Part shown: piece after piece, positions 6,997-12,877 of the stretch
How the letters are laid out: every line of letters starts with the position of its first letter
Numbering within the stretch: the stretch's first letter is position 1
Translations under genes and position numbers: made by a program
Assembly (NCBI GenBank): GCA_017999235.1
Contig: JAGOBN010000037.1
Coordinates: forward strand, 1 to 12,877
DNA length: 12,877 bases
Direction: 5' to 3'
Source of the DNA: Anaerolineales bacterium
Lineage (GTDB): Bacteria > Chloroflexota > Anaerolineae > Anaerolineales > UBA6663
The notes under the pieces: model-generated
Databases searched by the model: none
Told to the model about the DNA's origin: nothing
The model's input: only the letters and a program-made list of their open reading frames with translations

Positions 6997-7037
6997 TGGT
7001 CGTCAGCCGGGCGCTTTCCCCGCCCGGCTGACGACCA
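6997..7037 (+). promoter_or_regulatory. Perfect 17 bp intra-operon hairpin
   Basis: TGGTCGTCAGCCGGGCG (6997-7013) is the exact reverse complement of 7021-7037, with a 7 nt loop CTTTCCC. It lies between the IIC2 stop (6981) and the IIB start (7065). No T-run follows, so it is not a standard intrinsic terminator. Protection of the upstream mRNA, RNase processing or partial termination are possible roles. Confidence 0.85.
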
Positions 7038-7064
7038 GCCTACCTTACCCAAAGAGGCTTCGAC

Positions 7065-7448
7065 ATGGCTGAAGAAAAGAAGTACAAGAAGGTCCGCATC
7101 AAAAAAGGCCCCAAAGGCTGGGGCGGCCCGCTGGTGGTGGATTGCAAGCCCGGACGCGACCTGATTTACTCCGTGACCGGCGGCGGCATCCATCCGCTGG
7201 CGGCCAAGATCGCCGAACTCACCGGCGGCCGGCCGTTCGATGGCTTCAAATCCAAGGCCGATTTCAGCGAGATCGCGGTAGCCGTTATCGACTGCGGCGG
7301 CACGGCGCGCGTGGGTGTCTACCCGATGAAGAAAGTGCTGACGGTGGATATTTATCCCACCTCGCCCTCCGGGCCGCTGATGCGGTTTATCACCGAAGAA
7401 CTTTTCTGTTCGGGTGTGCGGATCGAAGACCTGGAAGTGTTGCCCTAA
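7065..7448 (+). CDS. srlE: PTS glucitol-family IIB component as a free-standing protein
   Basis: This 127-residue soluble protein matches the N-terminal IIB domain of E. coli SrlE. Landmarks are K-G-x-x-G-W-G-G-P-L at about 14-23, A-V-I-D-C-G-G-T at 73-80 with the likely phosphocysteine Cys77, and S-G-P-L near 106-109. It would take phosphate from the IIA protein and pass it to the incoming polyol bound by the two IIC proteins. The basic N terminus (E-E-K-K-Y-K-K-V-R-I-K-K) is a little longer than the start of SrlE. The ATG at 7065 has AAGAGG (7052-7057) 7 nt upstream. Hairpins flank the gene on both sides. Having IIB as its own gene after IIC2 reverses the usual fused B-C2 order. Confidence 0.92.
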   Translation: MAEEKKYKKVRIKKGPKGWGGPLVVDCKPGRDLIYSVTGGGIHPLAAKIAELTGGRPFDGFKSKADFSEIAVAVIDCGGTARVGVYPMKKVLTVDIYPTSPSGPLMRFITEELFCSGVRIEDLEVLP

Positions 7449-7459
7449 GCCCTCCCCGG

Positions 7460-7489
7460 CCAGGCAAGGGGCTGCGGCCCCTTGTCTGG
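7460..7489 (+). promoter_or_regulatory. 13 bp intra-operon hairpin between IIB and IIA genes
   Basis: CCAGGCAAGGGGC (7460-7472) pairs with GCCCCTTGTCTGG (7477-7489) through 13 base pairs including one G-U, with a TGCG tetraloop. It starts 12 bp after the IIB stop and has no downstream T-run. It resembles the hairpins after IIC2 and IIA in placement but not in sequence. Confidence 0.75.
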
Positions 7490-7498
7490 GCTTCTCTT

Positions 7499-7505
7499 GG
7501 AAAGG
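7499..7505 (+). promoter_or_regulatory. Ribosome binding site deciding the IIA GTG start
   Basis: GGAAAGG lies 6 nt before the GTG at 7512. An earlier in-frame TTG at 7482 falls inside the hairpin arm and adds ten residues unlike the family, so GTG 7512 is preferred. Confidence 0.7.
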
Positions 7506-7511
7506 CAGACC

Positions 7512-7871
7512 GTGATTAAGTACGAAGCCCGCATCACGGCCATCGGGCCGCTGGTCACTGAATTTACGCAGGCCGGCATTCTCGTGCTGTTCGGCCAGAG
7601 CGCGCCCGAGGAAGTGGCCGAGTTCGCGCTTCTGCATGACGGCCAGGTGCTGCACAGCCCGCTGGCCGCCGGCGATCAGCTCTGGCTGGGGGACGAGACC
7701 TTCTCGATCCTGGCGGTAGGCGAAGTCGCGAATACTAATTTGGCCAACCTCGGCCATCTCGTGTTGAAATTTAACGGCCAGACCGCCCCGGAATTGCCGG
7801 GCGACGTATGTGTCGAGGCCCGGCCGCTCCCCGTTGTGACTGTTGGTCTGACGCTGAAAATCGTCGGCTAA
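7512..7871 (+). CDS. srlB: PTS glucitol-family IIA component (SrlB/GutB type)
   Basis: This 119-residue cytoplasmic phosphocarrier is close to E. coli SrlB (123 aa). It opens with Y-E-A-R-I-T-A-I-G, as in the family, and has I-L-V-L-F near 23-27. The likely phospho-acceptor is His42 in E-F-A-L-L-H, aligned with E-F-C-F-I-H (His43) of SrlB. Further matches are L-G-D-E-T-F-S-I-L-A-V-G, then N-L-A-N-L-G-H-L-V-L-K-F, and a Pro-Gly-x-V turn near the end. It accepts phosphate from HPr and hands it to the separate IIB protein. It uses a GTG start. It is followed by a GC-rich hairpin and then the DXR-like oxidoreductase, instead of the usual sorbitol-6-phosphate dehydrogenase. Confidence 0.92.
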   Translation: MIKYEARITAIGPLVTEFTQAGILVLFGQSAPEEVAEFALLHDGQVLHSPLAAGDQLWLGDETFSILAVGEVANTNLANLGHLVLKFNGQTAPELPGDVCVEARPLPVVTVGLTLKIVG

Positions 7872-7879
7872 GCCGGCGC

Positions 7880-7904
7880 CCCGCCGCTGGCCACCGGCGG
7901 CGGG
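7880..7904 (+). promoter_or_regulatory. 11 bp GC-rich intra-operon hairpin after the IIA gene
   Basis: CCCGCCGCTGG (7880-7890) pairs with CCGGCGGCGGG (7894-7904) through 11 pairs including one G-U, around a 3 nt loop. It begins 9 bp after the IIA stop. No T-run follows. It is the third consecutive intergenic hairpin in the PTS part of the operon. Confidence 0.65.
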
Positions 7905-7952
7905 ACCCCCGCCGTTCCTTCCCATCCGCGTGGCTTGCGAAAGTAGGATCCT

Positions 7953-9260
7953 ATGTCTCTTAAAGAACGTCTCCAGGCGCGCGCGACCGCCAGCGGCGCC
8001 CCGATTCGCGTTGGCTTAATCGGCGCGGGCCAGATGGGCACCGGCCTGATCAGCCAGATCGAGCGCATGGTGGGCATGCGCATCACGGCCGTGGCCGACG
8101 TGATCCCCGGCCGCGCGGCCGCGGCCTACGCCGAAGCCAGTGTGCCCGCGGACTTGGTCGTGACCCTGGACGACGACGCGGCCAAAGCCGCCGACGCCAT
8201 CGCCGCCGGCCGGCGCGTGGCCACCACCCAGGCCAACTGGCTGGTGACTATTCCCAACCTCGACATCATCGTGGAATGCACCGGCATCCCCGACATCGGC
8301 GCCCGCGTGTGCGCGGCCGCCATCGCGGCCGGCAAGCACACCGTCAACATGAACGTGGAGACCGACGCCACGGTGGGCTATATCCTGGCCCAGCGCGCCC
8401 GGCAGGCCGGCGTGGTCTACACCCTGGTGGCCGGCGATGAGCCTGGCACCGTCCGCGAGCTGTACGACTTCGCCGACGCCCTGGGTTTTGAGATTGTGAC
8501 CATCGGCAAGGGCAAGAACAACCCGCTGGATCAGACCGCCAACCCGGAGACGATGGGGCCGCGCGCCAAGCAGAACAACATGAGCCCCAAGATGCTGGCC
8601 TCCTTCGTGGACGGCACCAAGACCATGGTGGAGATGACGTCCATGGGCAACGGCATGGGCTACGCGCCGGAAGTCACCGGCGCCCACGGCCCCACCTGCA
8701 CCTGGCGCGACCTGGCCAAGGTCTTTGTACCCAAGGCCGACGGCGGCGTGATGAACGGGCGCGGCGCCGTGGATTACGCCGTGGGCGATGTGGCGCCCGG
8801 CGTCTTCGTCATCATCACCACCGACCAGCCCAAGATCATCACCGACCTGAAGTACCTGCGCCTGAGCGGGCACGGCAACTACTGGTCGCTCTACCGGCCG
8901 TACCACCTGGCCAATCTGGAAACCCCGATCACCGTGGCCAAGGCCGCGCTGGACCAGGAAGTGACCCTGGCCACCACGCAGGCGCCGGTGGCCGAGACCG
9001 TGGCTTACGCCAAACGCGACCTCCAGCCGGGCGAGAAGCTTGATTCGCTGGGCGGCTTCACCATGTACGGCGTCATCGAACGCGCCGGCGTGGCGCGGGC
9101 CGGCGATCAGCTGCCGCTGGGCGTGGCCGTCGGCGCGGTGGTCCAGCACGCGGTGAAGAAGGGCCAGCCGATCCGCTACGCGGACGTGGCCGTGGACGAG
9201 AGCCAGCTGATTGTGCAGCTGCGCCGGGAACAGGACCAATTCTTGGCGAAGGGAGCCTAA
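7953..9260 (+). CDS. DXR-like / homoserine-dehydrogenase-like oxidoreductase with SAF domain (DRL family)
   Basis: This 435-residue NAD(P)-dependent enzyme has a Rossmann motif G-A-G-Q-M-G at residues 24-29 and A-D at the end of the second strand. A homoserine-dehydrogenase-like middle follows (V-E-C-T-G-I-P near 109-115, then A-G-K-H-T-V-N-M-N-V-E-T-D). The C-terminal SAF-type domain spans about residues 350-425 (A-K-R-D-L-Q-P-G-E and a late K-K-G-Q-P-I). This layout is that of the family often labelled predicted homoserine dehydrogenase with SAF domain (COG4091). Brucella DRL, which converts DXP to MEP in place of DXR, belongs to it, and not every member is known to do this. Between a glucitol-type PTS and HPr, and with no SrlD, it most likely oxidises or isomerises the phosphorylated polyol. 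MEP to DXP is the most attractive option. A true homoserine dehydrogenase role is unlikely. TAGGA (7944-7948) precedes the ATG. Confidence 0.82.
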   Translation: MSLKERLQARATASGAPIRVGLIGAGQMGTGLISQIERMVGMRITAVADVIPGRAAAAYAEASVPADLVVTLDDDAAKAADAIAAGRRVATTQANWLVTIPNLDIIVECTGIPDIGARVCAAAIAAGKHTVNMNVETDATVGYILAQRARQAGVVYTLVAGDEPGTVRELYDFADALGFEIVTIGKGKNNPLDQTANPETMGPRAKQNNMSPKMLASFVDGTKTMVEMTSMGNGMGYAPEVTGAHGPTCTWRDLAKVFVPKADGGVMNGRGAVDYAVGDVAPGVFVIITTDQPKIITDLKYLRLSGHGNYWSLYRPYHLANLETPITVAKAALDQEVTLATTQAPVAETVAYAKRDLQPGEKLDSLGGFTMYGVIERAGVARAGDQLPLGVAVGAVVQHAVKKGQPIRYADVAVDESQLIVQLRREQDQFLAKGA

Positions 9261-9261
9261 G

Positions 9262-9552
9262 ATGCCCGCCGTAACCCTGACCATCCAGCACGCCTCCGGA
9301 CTGCACGCGCGGCCGGCCGCCCAGTTTGTCAAGATGGCGGCCTCGTTCCCCTGCGTTATCACGGTGCGGAACCTGGCCAAGGACAAGCCGGCCGTTAACG
9401 CCAAGAGCGTGCTGAGCGTGATCACGCTCGGCGTCAGCCAGGGTAATCAGGTGGAAGTGACGGCCGAGGGCGACCGGGCCGCGGAGGCGCTGACGGCGCT
9501 GCAAGAACTGGTGGCCGCCAACTTCGGCGAAGGCGCGGGGAGCGGGCACTAA
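9262..9552 (+). CDS. ptsH: Phosphocarrier protein HPr
   Basis: This 96-residue HPr has the active-site His15 in G-L-H-A-R-P-A-A, at the canonical position. A Ser in the regulatory region, Ser49 in N-A-K-S-V-L-S-V, aligns with Ser46 of Firmicute HPr, the target of HPr kinase. The loop between the two sites is about three residues longer than in B. subtilis HPr. The ATG at 9262 sits one base after the oxidoreductase stop, with AGGGAG just upstream (9250-9255), and the stop TAA shares its last A with the Enzyme I ATG. HPr takes phosphate from Enzyme I and would supply the IIA protein of the same operon. HPr kinase is not in the window, so regulatory phosphorylation of Ser49 is only a possibility. 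Confidence 0.95.
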   Translation: MPAVTLTIQHASGLHARPAAQFVKMAASFPCVITVRNLAKDKPAVNAKSVLSVITLGVSQGNQVEVTAEGDRAAEALTALQELVAANFGEGAGSGH

Positions 9553-11276
9553 TGAAACAGTATCGCGGCCTGGCCGCCTCCGCCGGGATCGCCATCGGGC
9601 CGGCCTGGGTCTACCGCCCGACGCCGGTGACCGTCGAGCGCCGGGTGCTCGCCGTCGCGGACCTCCCGGCGGAATGGGCGCGCCTGCAGGCCGCGCTCTC
9701 CATGGCGCGCACGCAATTGCAGGCCCTGGAGACCCGCGCCCGGGAGAATATCGGCGCGGACGAGGCCGCCATCTTCGGCGCCCATCAGCTTTTTTTGGAC
9801 GACGAAGAACTGCTGGGCAGCTTGAGCGGGCTGGTGAAAGACCAGCGCTTCAACGCCGAGGCCGCCGTCTACGACGCTTTTGAGCACTACGCGCACGCGC
9901 TGGAAAGCCTGGAAGAGGCCTACTTCAAGGCGCGCGCCGCCGACGTGCGGGATGTGCGCCGGCGCGTGCTGCGCTGTCTGATCGGCGCGGCCGAGGCCGA
10001 GACCGCGCTCACCCAGCCGGCGGTGATCTTTGCCGATGACCTGACGCCTTCGGACACGGTGGCCTTCGACAAGGATAAACTCCTGGGCCTGTGCACCATC
10101 AAGGGCGGCCCGACCTCGCACACCGCCATCCTGGCGCGCGGGCTGGGCCTGCCGGCCGTGGTCTCCGCCCCCTTCACCCTGGCCGATGTGGACGCCAACA
10201 TCCTGGTCATCCTGGACGGGACGACCGGCGCCGTCACCATCGGCCCCACCCTGACCGAGCTGGACCGGGCGCGCAAACGCCAGGCGGACTGGCAGGCCAC
10301 GCGGGCCGAGCAGCTCTCGGCCGCGCACGCGCCGGCGGCCACGCTGGACGGCCACGCGGTGGAAGTGGTGGCCAATATCGGCAGCGCCGCTGACGCCCAG
10401 CAGGCGCTGGAGCAGGGCGCCGAGGGCGTGGGCCTGTTCCGTACCGAGTTCCTGTATCTGGACCGTGACACGATGCCGACCGAGGCCGAGCAGGCGGCCA
10501 CGTATCGTGAGATTTTCCAAGTCATGGGCGGCCGGCCGCTGGTGGTGCGGACGCTGGATATCGGCGGCGACAAGGCCGTGCCGTATCTGGGTTTGCAGCA
10601 GGAGCCCAATCCCTTCCTGGGCTGGCGCGCCATCCGCATGATCCGCGAGCGCCCGGACATCCTGGAAGGCCAGCTGCGCGCCCTGCTGACCGCCGGCGCC
10701 GAGACCGATGCCGATCTGCGGATCATGCTGCCGATGGTCTCCAGCCTGGGCGAACTGACCCGCGCGCGGGAGATCTTGACGCAGGCCCAGGCCAGCCTGG
10801 CGGCCGAAGGCCGGCCCCTGCCCAAGCGCCTGCAGTTTGGCATCATGATCGAGGTGCCGTCGGCGGCGCTGCTGGCCGACCACCTGGCCCAGCACGTGGA
10901 CTTCTTCAGCATCGGCACCAACGACCTGACACAGTACACGCTGGCCGTGGACCGCACCAACGAGCGCGTGACCAAGCTGGCCACGCCTTACCACCCGGCG
11001 GTGCTGCGCCTGATCAAGCTGACCATCGACGCCGCGCACGCGCACGGCAAGTGGGTGGGGCTGTGCGGCGAGCTGGCCGGCGATGAAATGGCCGTCCCCT
11101 TGCTTTTGGGGATGGGGCTGGATGAGTTCAGCATGGCGCCGGCCTCCGTCCCGCCCGTCAAAGCCGCCATCCGCCAGTGGACGCTGCCGGTCTGCCGGGC
11201 GGTGGCCGCGCATGCCCTGGCGCAGCCGCAGGCCATCGAAGTGCTGGATTATCTGCGGGGTCTGACGCCGGCGTAG
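9552..11276 (+). CDS. ptsI: PTS Enzyme I (phosphoenolpyruvate-protein phosphotransferase)
   Basis: This 574-residue Enzyme I is full length for the family. The N-terminal HPr-binding and phospho-His domains lead to the active-site His190 in G-G-P-T-S-H-T-A-I-L-A-R-G (E. coli His189). The C-terminal PEP-binding barrel shows G-L-F-R-T-E-F-L, then V-R-T-L-D-I-G-G-D-K, I-M-I-E-V-P-S, the I-G-T-N-D-L-T-Q-Y signature, and the catalytic Cys505 in G-L-C-G-E-L-A-G-D. It uses PEP to phosphorylate HPr. Its start overlaps the ptsH stop by one base, so the two are translationally coupled. It is the last gene of the operon and is followed within 20 bp by a strong terminator. A ptsHI pair inside a substrate operon makes the transport system self-sufficient. 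Confidence 0.97.
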   Translation: MKQYRGLAASAGIAIGPAWVYRPTPVTVERRVLAVADLPAEWARLQAALSMARTQLQALETRARENIGADEAAIFGAHQLFLDDEELLGSLSGLVKDQRFNAEAAVYDAFEHYAHALESLEEAYFKARAADVRDVRRRVLRCLIGAAEAETALTQPAVIFADDLTPSDTVAFDKDKLLGLCTIKGGPTSHTAILARGLGLPAVVSAPFTLADVDANILVILDGTTGAVTIGPTLTELDRARKRQADWQATRAEQLSAAHAPAATLDGHAVEVVANIGSAADAQQALEQGAEGVGLFRTEFLYLDRDTMPTEAEQAATYREIFQVMGGRPLVVRTLDIGGDKAVPYLGLQQEPNPFLGWRAIRMIRERPDILEGQLRALLTAGAETDADLRIMLPMVSSLGELTRAREILTQAQASLAAEGRPLPKRLQFGIMIEVPSAALLADHLAQHVDFFSIGTNDLTQYTLAVDRTNERVTKLATPYHPAVLRLIKLTIDAAHAHGKWVGLCGELAGDEMAVPLLLGMGLDEFSMAPASVPPVKAAIRQWTLPVCRAVAAHALAQPQAIEVLDYLRGLTPA

Positions 11277-11293
11277 CGCCCGGCTGGAAATTA

Positions 11294-11323
11294 AAAAACG
11301 CCGCCTGACAAGGCGGCGTTTTT
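11294..11323. terminator. Bidirectional intrinsic terminator between ptsI and cysE
   Basis: CGCCGCCT (11299-11306) and AGGCGGCG (11311-11318) form an 8 bp GC-rich stem with a 4 nt loop. It is flanked by an A-run on the left (11294-11298) and a T-run on the right (11319-11323) that extend the stem. A U-tract therefore results in either direction, so it can end both the PTS operon and the converging cysK-cysE transcript. Confidence 0.93.
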
Positions 11324-11336
11324 CTTTCCGAATAAG

Positions 11337-11353
11337 CAGACCGGCGCGGTCTG
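11337..11353. other. Small inverted repeat in the convergent gap
   Basis: CAGACCG (11337-11343) and CGGTCTG (11347-11353) are perfect 7 bp complements around a 3 nt loop, just outside the main terminator. No T-run of note follows on either strand. It may help termination of the cysE transcript or may be incidental. Confidence 0.4.
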
Positions 11354-11403
11354 TCCCGTCCAACCGGGCTTCGAAAGCGGGCGAGGCCGCGTCGGTCTCT
11401 TAT

Positions 11404-12120
11404 CTAGATCGAGAAGTCCTCGCCATGCCACGCGCCGTGCTCCGGGGCGTGGACGTGCGGCACGGGGCGCAGCGCCTCGTGGTGGTGCAGTTCAAACTGC
11501 CGCTCCAGCTCATCCACCCGCTCCAGCAGGGTGGTCACCGAGACGCCCAGCGTGTCCGGCAGATTGGTGTGGTTGAGGTCCGGCGCGTCGCCGGCCAGAT
11601 GCTGGCGCGACCGGGTGACGATCTGGCCCGGCACCCCCACCACCACCGAGTTCGGCGGCACGGACTTCACCACCACCGCGTTGGCGCCGACGCGGCTGTC
11701 CGCGCCGATGGTGATGGCGCCCAGAATCTTGGCGCCGGCGCCCACCACCACCCGGTCCCCGAGCGTGGGGTGGCGCTTGCCCTTGCTCAGGCTGGTGCCG
11801 CCCAGGGTGACGCCGTGATAGAGCGTCACCTCCGCGCCCACCTCGGCGGTCTCGCCGATGACCACGCCCATGCCGTGATCAATGAAGAAGCCCGGCCCCA
11901 GCGTGGCGCCAGGATGGATCTCAATCCCGGTCAGCGCGCGCGCCGCCTGCGAGACCCAGCGGCCGAGCAGTTTGAAACCCCGCTGCCAGAGCCAATGCGC
12001 CAGCCGATACCCCCACACCGCGTGGACGCCGGGATACAGCAGGGCGATTTCCAGCGCGGACCGCGCCGCGGGATCGCGGTCAAAGACGGCTTGGATATCA
12101 CTGCGGAACGCGGCCAGCAT
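11404..12120 (-). CDS. cysE: Serine O-acetyltransferase
   Basis: This enzyme acetylates L-serine with acetyl-CoA to O-acetylserine, the first committed step of cysteine synthesis. The 238-residue protein has an N-terminal helical part (1-60) and a left-handed beta-helix of hexapeptide repeats (about 66-170). The catalytic region is G-I-E-I-H-P-G-A at 65-72, [12 protein letters not shown] at 81-92 (Asp81, His82) and K-R-H-P-T-L-G-D around His117. Its size fits the shorter bacterial CysE class. After the beta-helix comes a Leu/Glu-rich helix (about 197-211) and a His-rich tail ending in Asp-Phe-Ser-Ile. A C-terminal Ile is the residue that CysE inserts into the CysK active site in the cysteine synthase complex. 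AGGAGG (12131-12126) lies 5 nt before the ATG. It is 23 bp downstream of cysK in the same operon. Confidence 0.95.
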   Translation of the reverse strand: MLAAFRSDIQAVFDRDPAARSALEIALLYPGVHAVWGYRLAHWLWQRGFKLLGRWVSQAARALTGIEIHPGATLGPGFFIDHGMGVVIGETAEVGAEVTLYHGVTLGGTSLSKGKRHPTLGDRVVVGAGAKILGAITIGADSRVGANAVVVKSVPPNSVVVGVPGQIVTRSRQHLAGDAPDLNHTNLPDTLGVSVTTLLERVDELERQFELHHHEALRPVPHVHAPEHGAWHGEDFSI

Positions 12121-12143
12121 GGCGGCCTCCTACTGCGCGGGCC

Positions 12144-12877
12144 TTAGTCCGCCAGATGCGCGAAGAGCGGCGTGCTTAGATAGCGCTCGCCGAAGGACGG
12201 GATGATCACGACGATCAGCTGGCCGGCGTTTTCCGGCCGGCGGGCCACCTGGACCGCCGCCCAGACCGCGGCGCCGGAGGAGATCCCCACCAGCAGGCCC
12301 TCTTCGCGCGCCAGCCGGCGGGCGAAGTCGAAGGCGTCGTCGTTCTTGACGCGGACGATCTCGTCGTAAACCTTAGTATTGAGAATATCCGGCACGAAGC
12401 CGGCGCCGATGCCCTGGATGGGATGCGGGCCGCGCGCGCCGCCGGAGAGCACGGGCGAGGCATCCGGCTCCACCGCGATGGCCCTGAAACCCGGCTTGCG
12501 GGCTTTGAGCACCTCGCCCACGCCCGTGATCGTGCCGCCGGTGCCGATGCCGGACACCAGAATGTCCACTTGGCCGTCGGTGTCGCGCCAGATCTCCTCG
12601 GCCGTGGTTTGGCGGTGGATCTCCGGGTTGGCCGGGTTCTTGAACTGCTGGGGGATCAGGTAGCGCGCATCCTGGGCCGCCAGCGCCTCGGCCCGTTTGA
12701 TGGCGCCCGGCATGCCTTCCGGGCCGGGGGTCAGGATCAATTCCGCGCCGTAGGCGCGCAGGAGCATGCGGCGCTCCTTGCTCATCGTCTCCGGCATGAC
12801 CAGGGTGCATTTGTAGCCGCGCGCCGCGCAAACGAAGGCTAGGGCGATGCCGGTGTTGCCGCTGGTGGGCTCCAGGA
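12144..12877 (-). CDS. cysK: Cysteine synthase A, O-acetylserine sulfhydrylase (5' end outside window)
   Basis: This PLP-dependent enzyme converts O-acetylserine and sulfide to cysteine. The window holds the last 244 codons or so of a gene usually about 305-320 codons long. The N-terminal part with the PLP-binding lysine lies beyond 12877. The visible sequence begins inside the substrate loop (L-E-P-T-S-G-N-T-G) and continues through M-P-E-T-M-S-x-E-R-R. It includes the PLP-phosphate loop [10 protein letters not shown], then [10 protein letters not shown], and V-G-I-S-S-G-A-A near the C terminus. Reading frame and motifs continue without a break to the edge, so the internal Met at 12797 is not the start. 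It stands directly upstream of cysE, forming a two-gene cysteine operon. Cystathionine beta-synthase is excluded in practice by the cysE pairing. Confidence 0.95.
   Translation of the reverse strand, partial: LEPTSGNTGIALAFVCAARGYKCTLVMPETMSKERRMLLRAYGAELILTPGPEGMPGAIKRAEALAAQDARYLIPQQFKNPANPEIHRQTTAEEIWRDTDGQVDILVSGIGTGGTITGVGEVLKARKPGFRAIAVEPDASPVLSGGARGPHPIQGIGAGFVPDILNTKVYDEIVRVKNDDAFDFARRLAREEGLLVGISSGAAVWAAVQVARRPENAGQLIVVIIPSFGERYLSTPLFAHLAD

Noticed and set aside
6997..7037. Intrinsic terminator inside the operon
   Set aside because: No T-run follows the hairpin, and the downstream genes lack a visible promoter and clearly belong to the same system.
6738..7925. 395-codon antisense frame over the PTS genes
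   Set aside because: It runs through three well-supported PTS genes and their hairpins; no motifs.
5895..9260. Plain sorbitol (glucitol) utilisation operon
   Set aside because: No sorbitol-6-phosphate dehydrogenase is present, and glucitol use would not explain the DRL-like enzyme or the acyloin-cleaving complex. Not excluded if SrlD lies elsewhere.
7953..9260. Biosynthetic homoserine dehydrogenase
   Set aside because: The SAF domain architecture and PTS context differ from Hom proteins, and no threonine or methionine genes are nearby.
8016..9425. 469-codon open frame antisense to the DRL-like gene and ptsH
   Set aside because: His/Gly/Val-rich shadow typical of the complement of GC-rich codons.
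9549..11363. 604-codon open frame antisense to ptsI
   Set aside because: It is a GC-rich shadow of ptsI, has no family-like motifs and consists mostly of Arg/Gly/His/Gln-rich sequence.
1..12877. CRISPR arrays, insertion sequences, tRNA or rRNA genes
   Set aside because: No regularly spaced direct repeats, transposase motifs, terminal inverted repeats, tRNA cloverleaf or rRNA sequence was recognised.

Overview
The window is a GC-rich bacterial chromosomal segment with dense same-strand gene packing, one-base stop/start overlaps (TAATG) and strong Shine-Dalgarno sites. The gene set would fit an environmental high-GC lineage such as Chloroflexota. That is a guess from overall style, since the window holds no rRNA or other phylogenetic marker.

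Layout. (1) Positions 1-655, minus strand: the 5' three quarters of an inositol-monophosphatase-family gene, apparently leaderless. (2) Positions 656-916: a divergent, AT-rich control region with a promoter and inverted repeats. (3) Positions 917-11276, plus strand: one long apparent operon. It encodes a SorC-family sugar-phosphate-responsive regulator, the E1 alpha, E1 beta and E2 subunits of an acetoin-dehydrogenase-type 2-oxoacid dehydrogenase complex, and GutM. A glucitol-family PTS permease follows, split into four separate polypeptides (IIC1, IIC2, IIB, IIA). Next come a DXR-like/homoserine-dehydrogenase-like oxidoreductase with a C-terminal SAF domain, HPr and Enzyme I. The operon ends at a strong bidirectional terminator (11294-11323). 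(4) Positions 11404-12877, minus strand: cysE, preceded by a cysK that runs off the window.

How the operon may work. Enzyme I, HPr, IIA, IIB and the two IIC proteins form a self-contained phosphorelay that imports and phosphorylates a polyol. No sorbitol-6-phosphate dehydrogenase (SrlD) is present. The oxidoreductase in its place belongs to the family (COG4091 type) that includes Brucella DRL, which interconverts 1-deoxy-D-xylulose 5-phosphate (DXP) and 2-C-methyl-D-erythritol 4-phosphate (MEP). DXP is an acyloin like acetoin (CH3-CO-CHOH-R), so the AcoABC-type complex could cleave it to acetyl-CoA and glyceraldehyde 3-phosphate. The inferred pathway is 2-C-methylerythritol -> MEP -> DXP -> acetyl-CoA + glyceraldehyde 3-phosphate, in effect the first steps of the MEP isoprenoid pathway run backwards for carbon gain. 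This is inference from gene content and chemistry, not demonstrated here.

Three GC-rich hairpins lie after the IIC2, IIB and IIA genes and may set subunit stoichiometry. The dihydrolipoamide dehydrogenase (E3) needed by the complex is not in the window.
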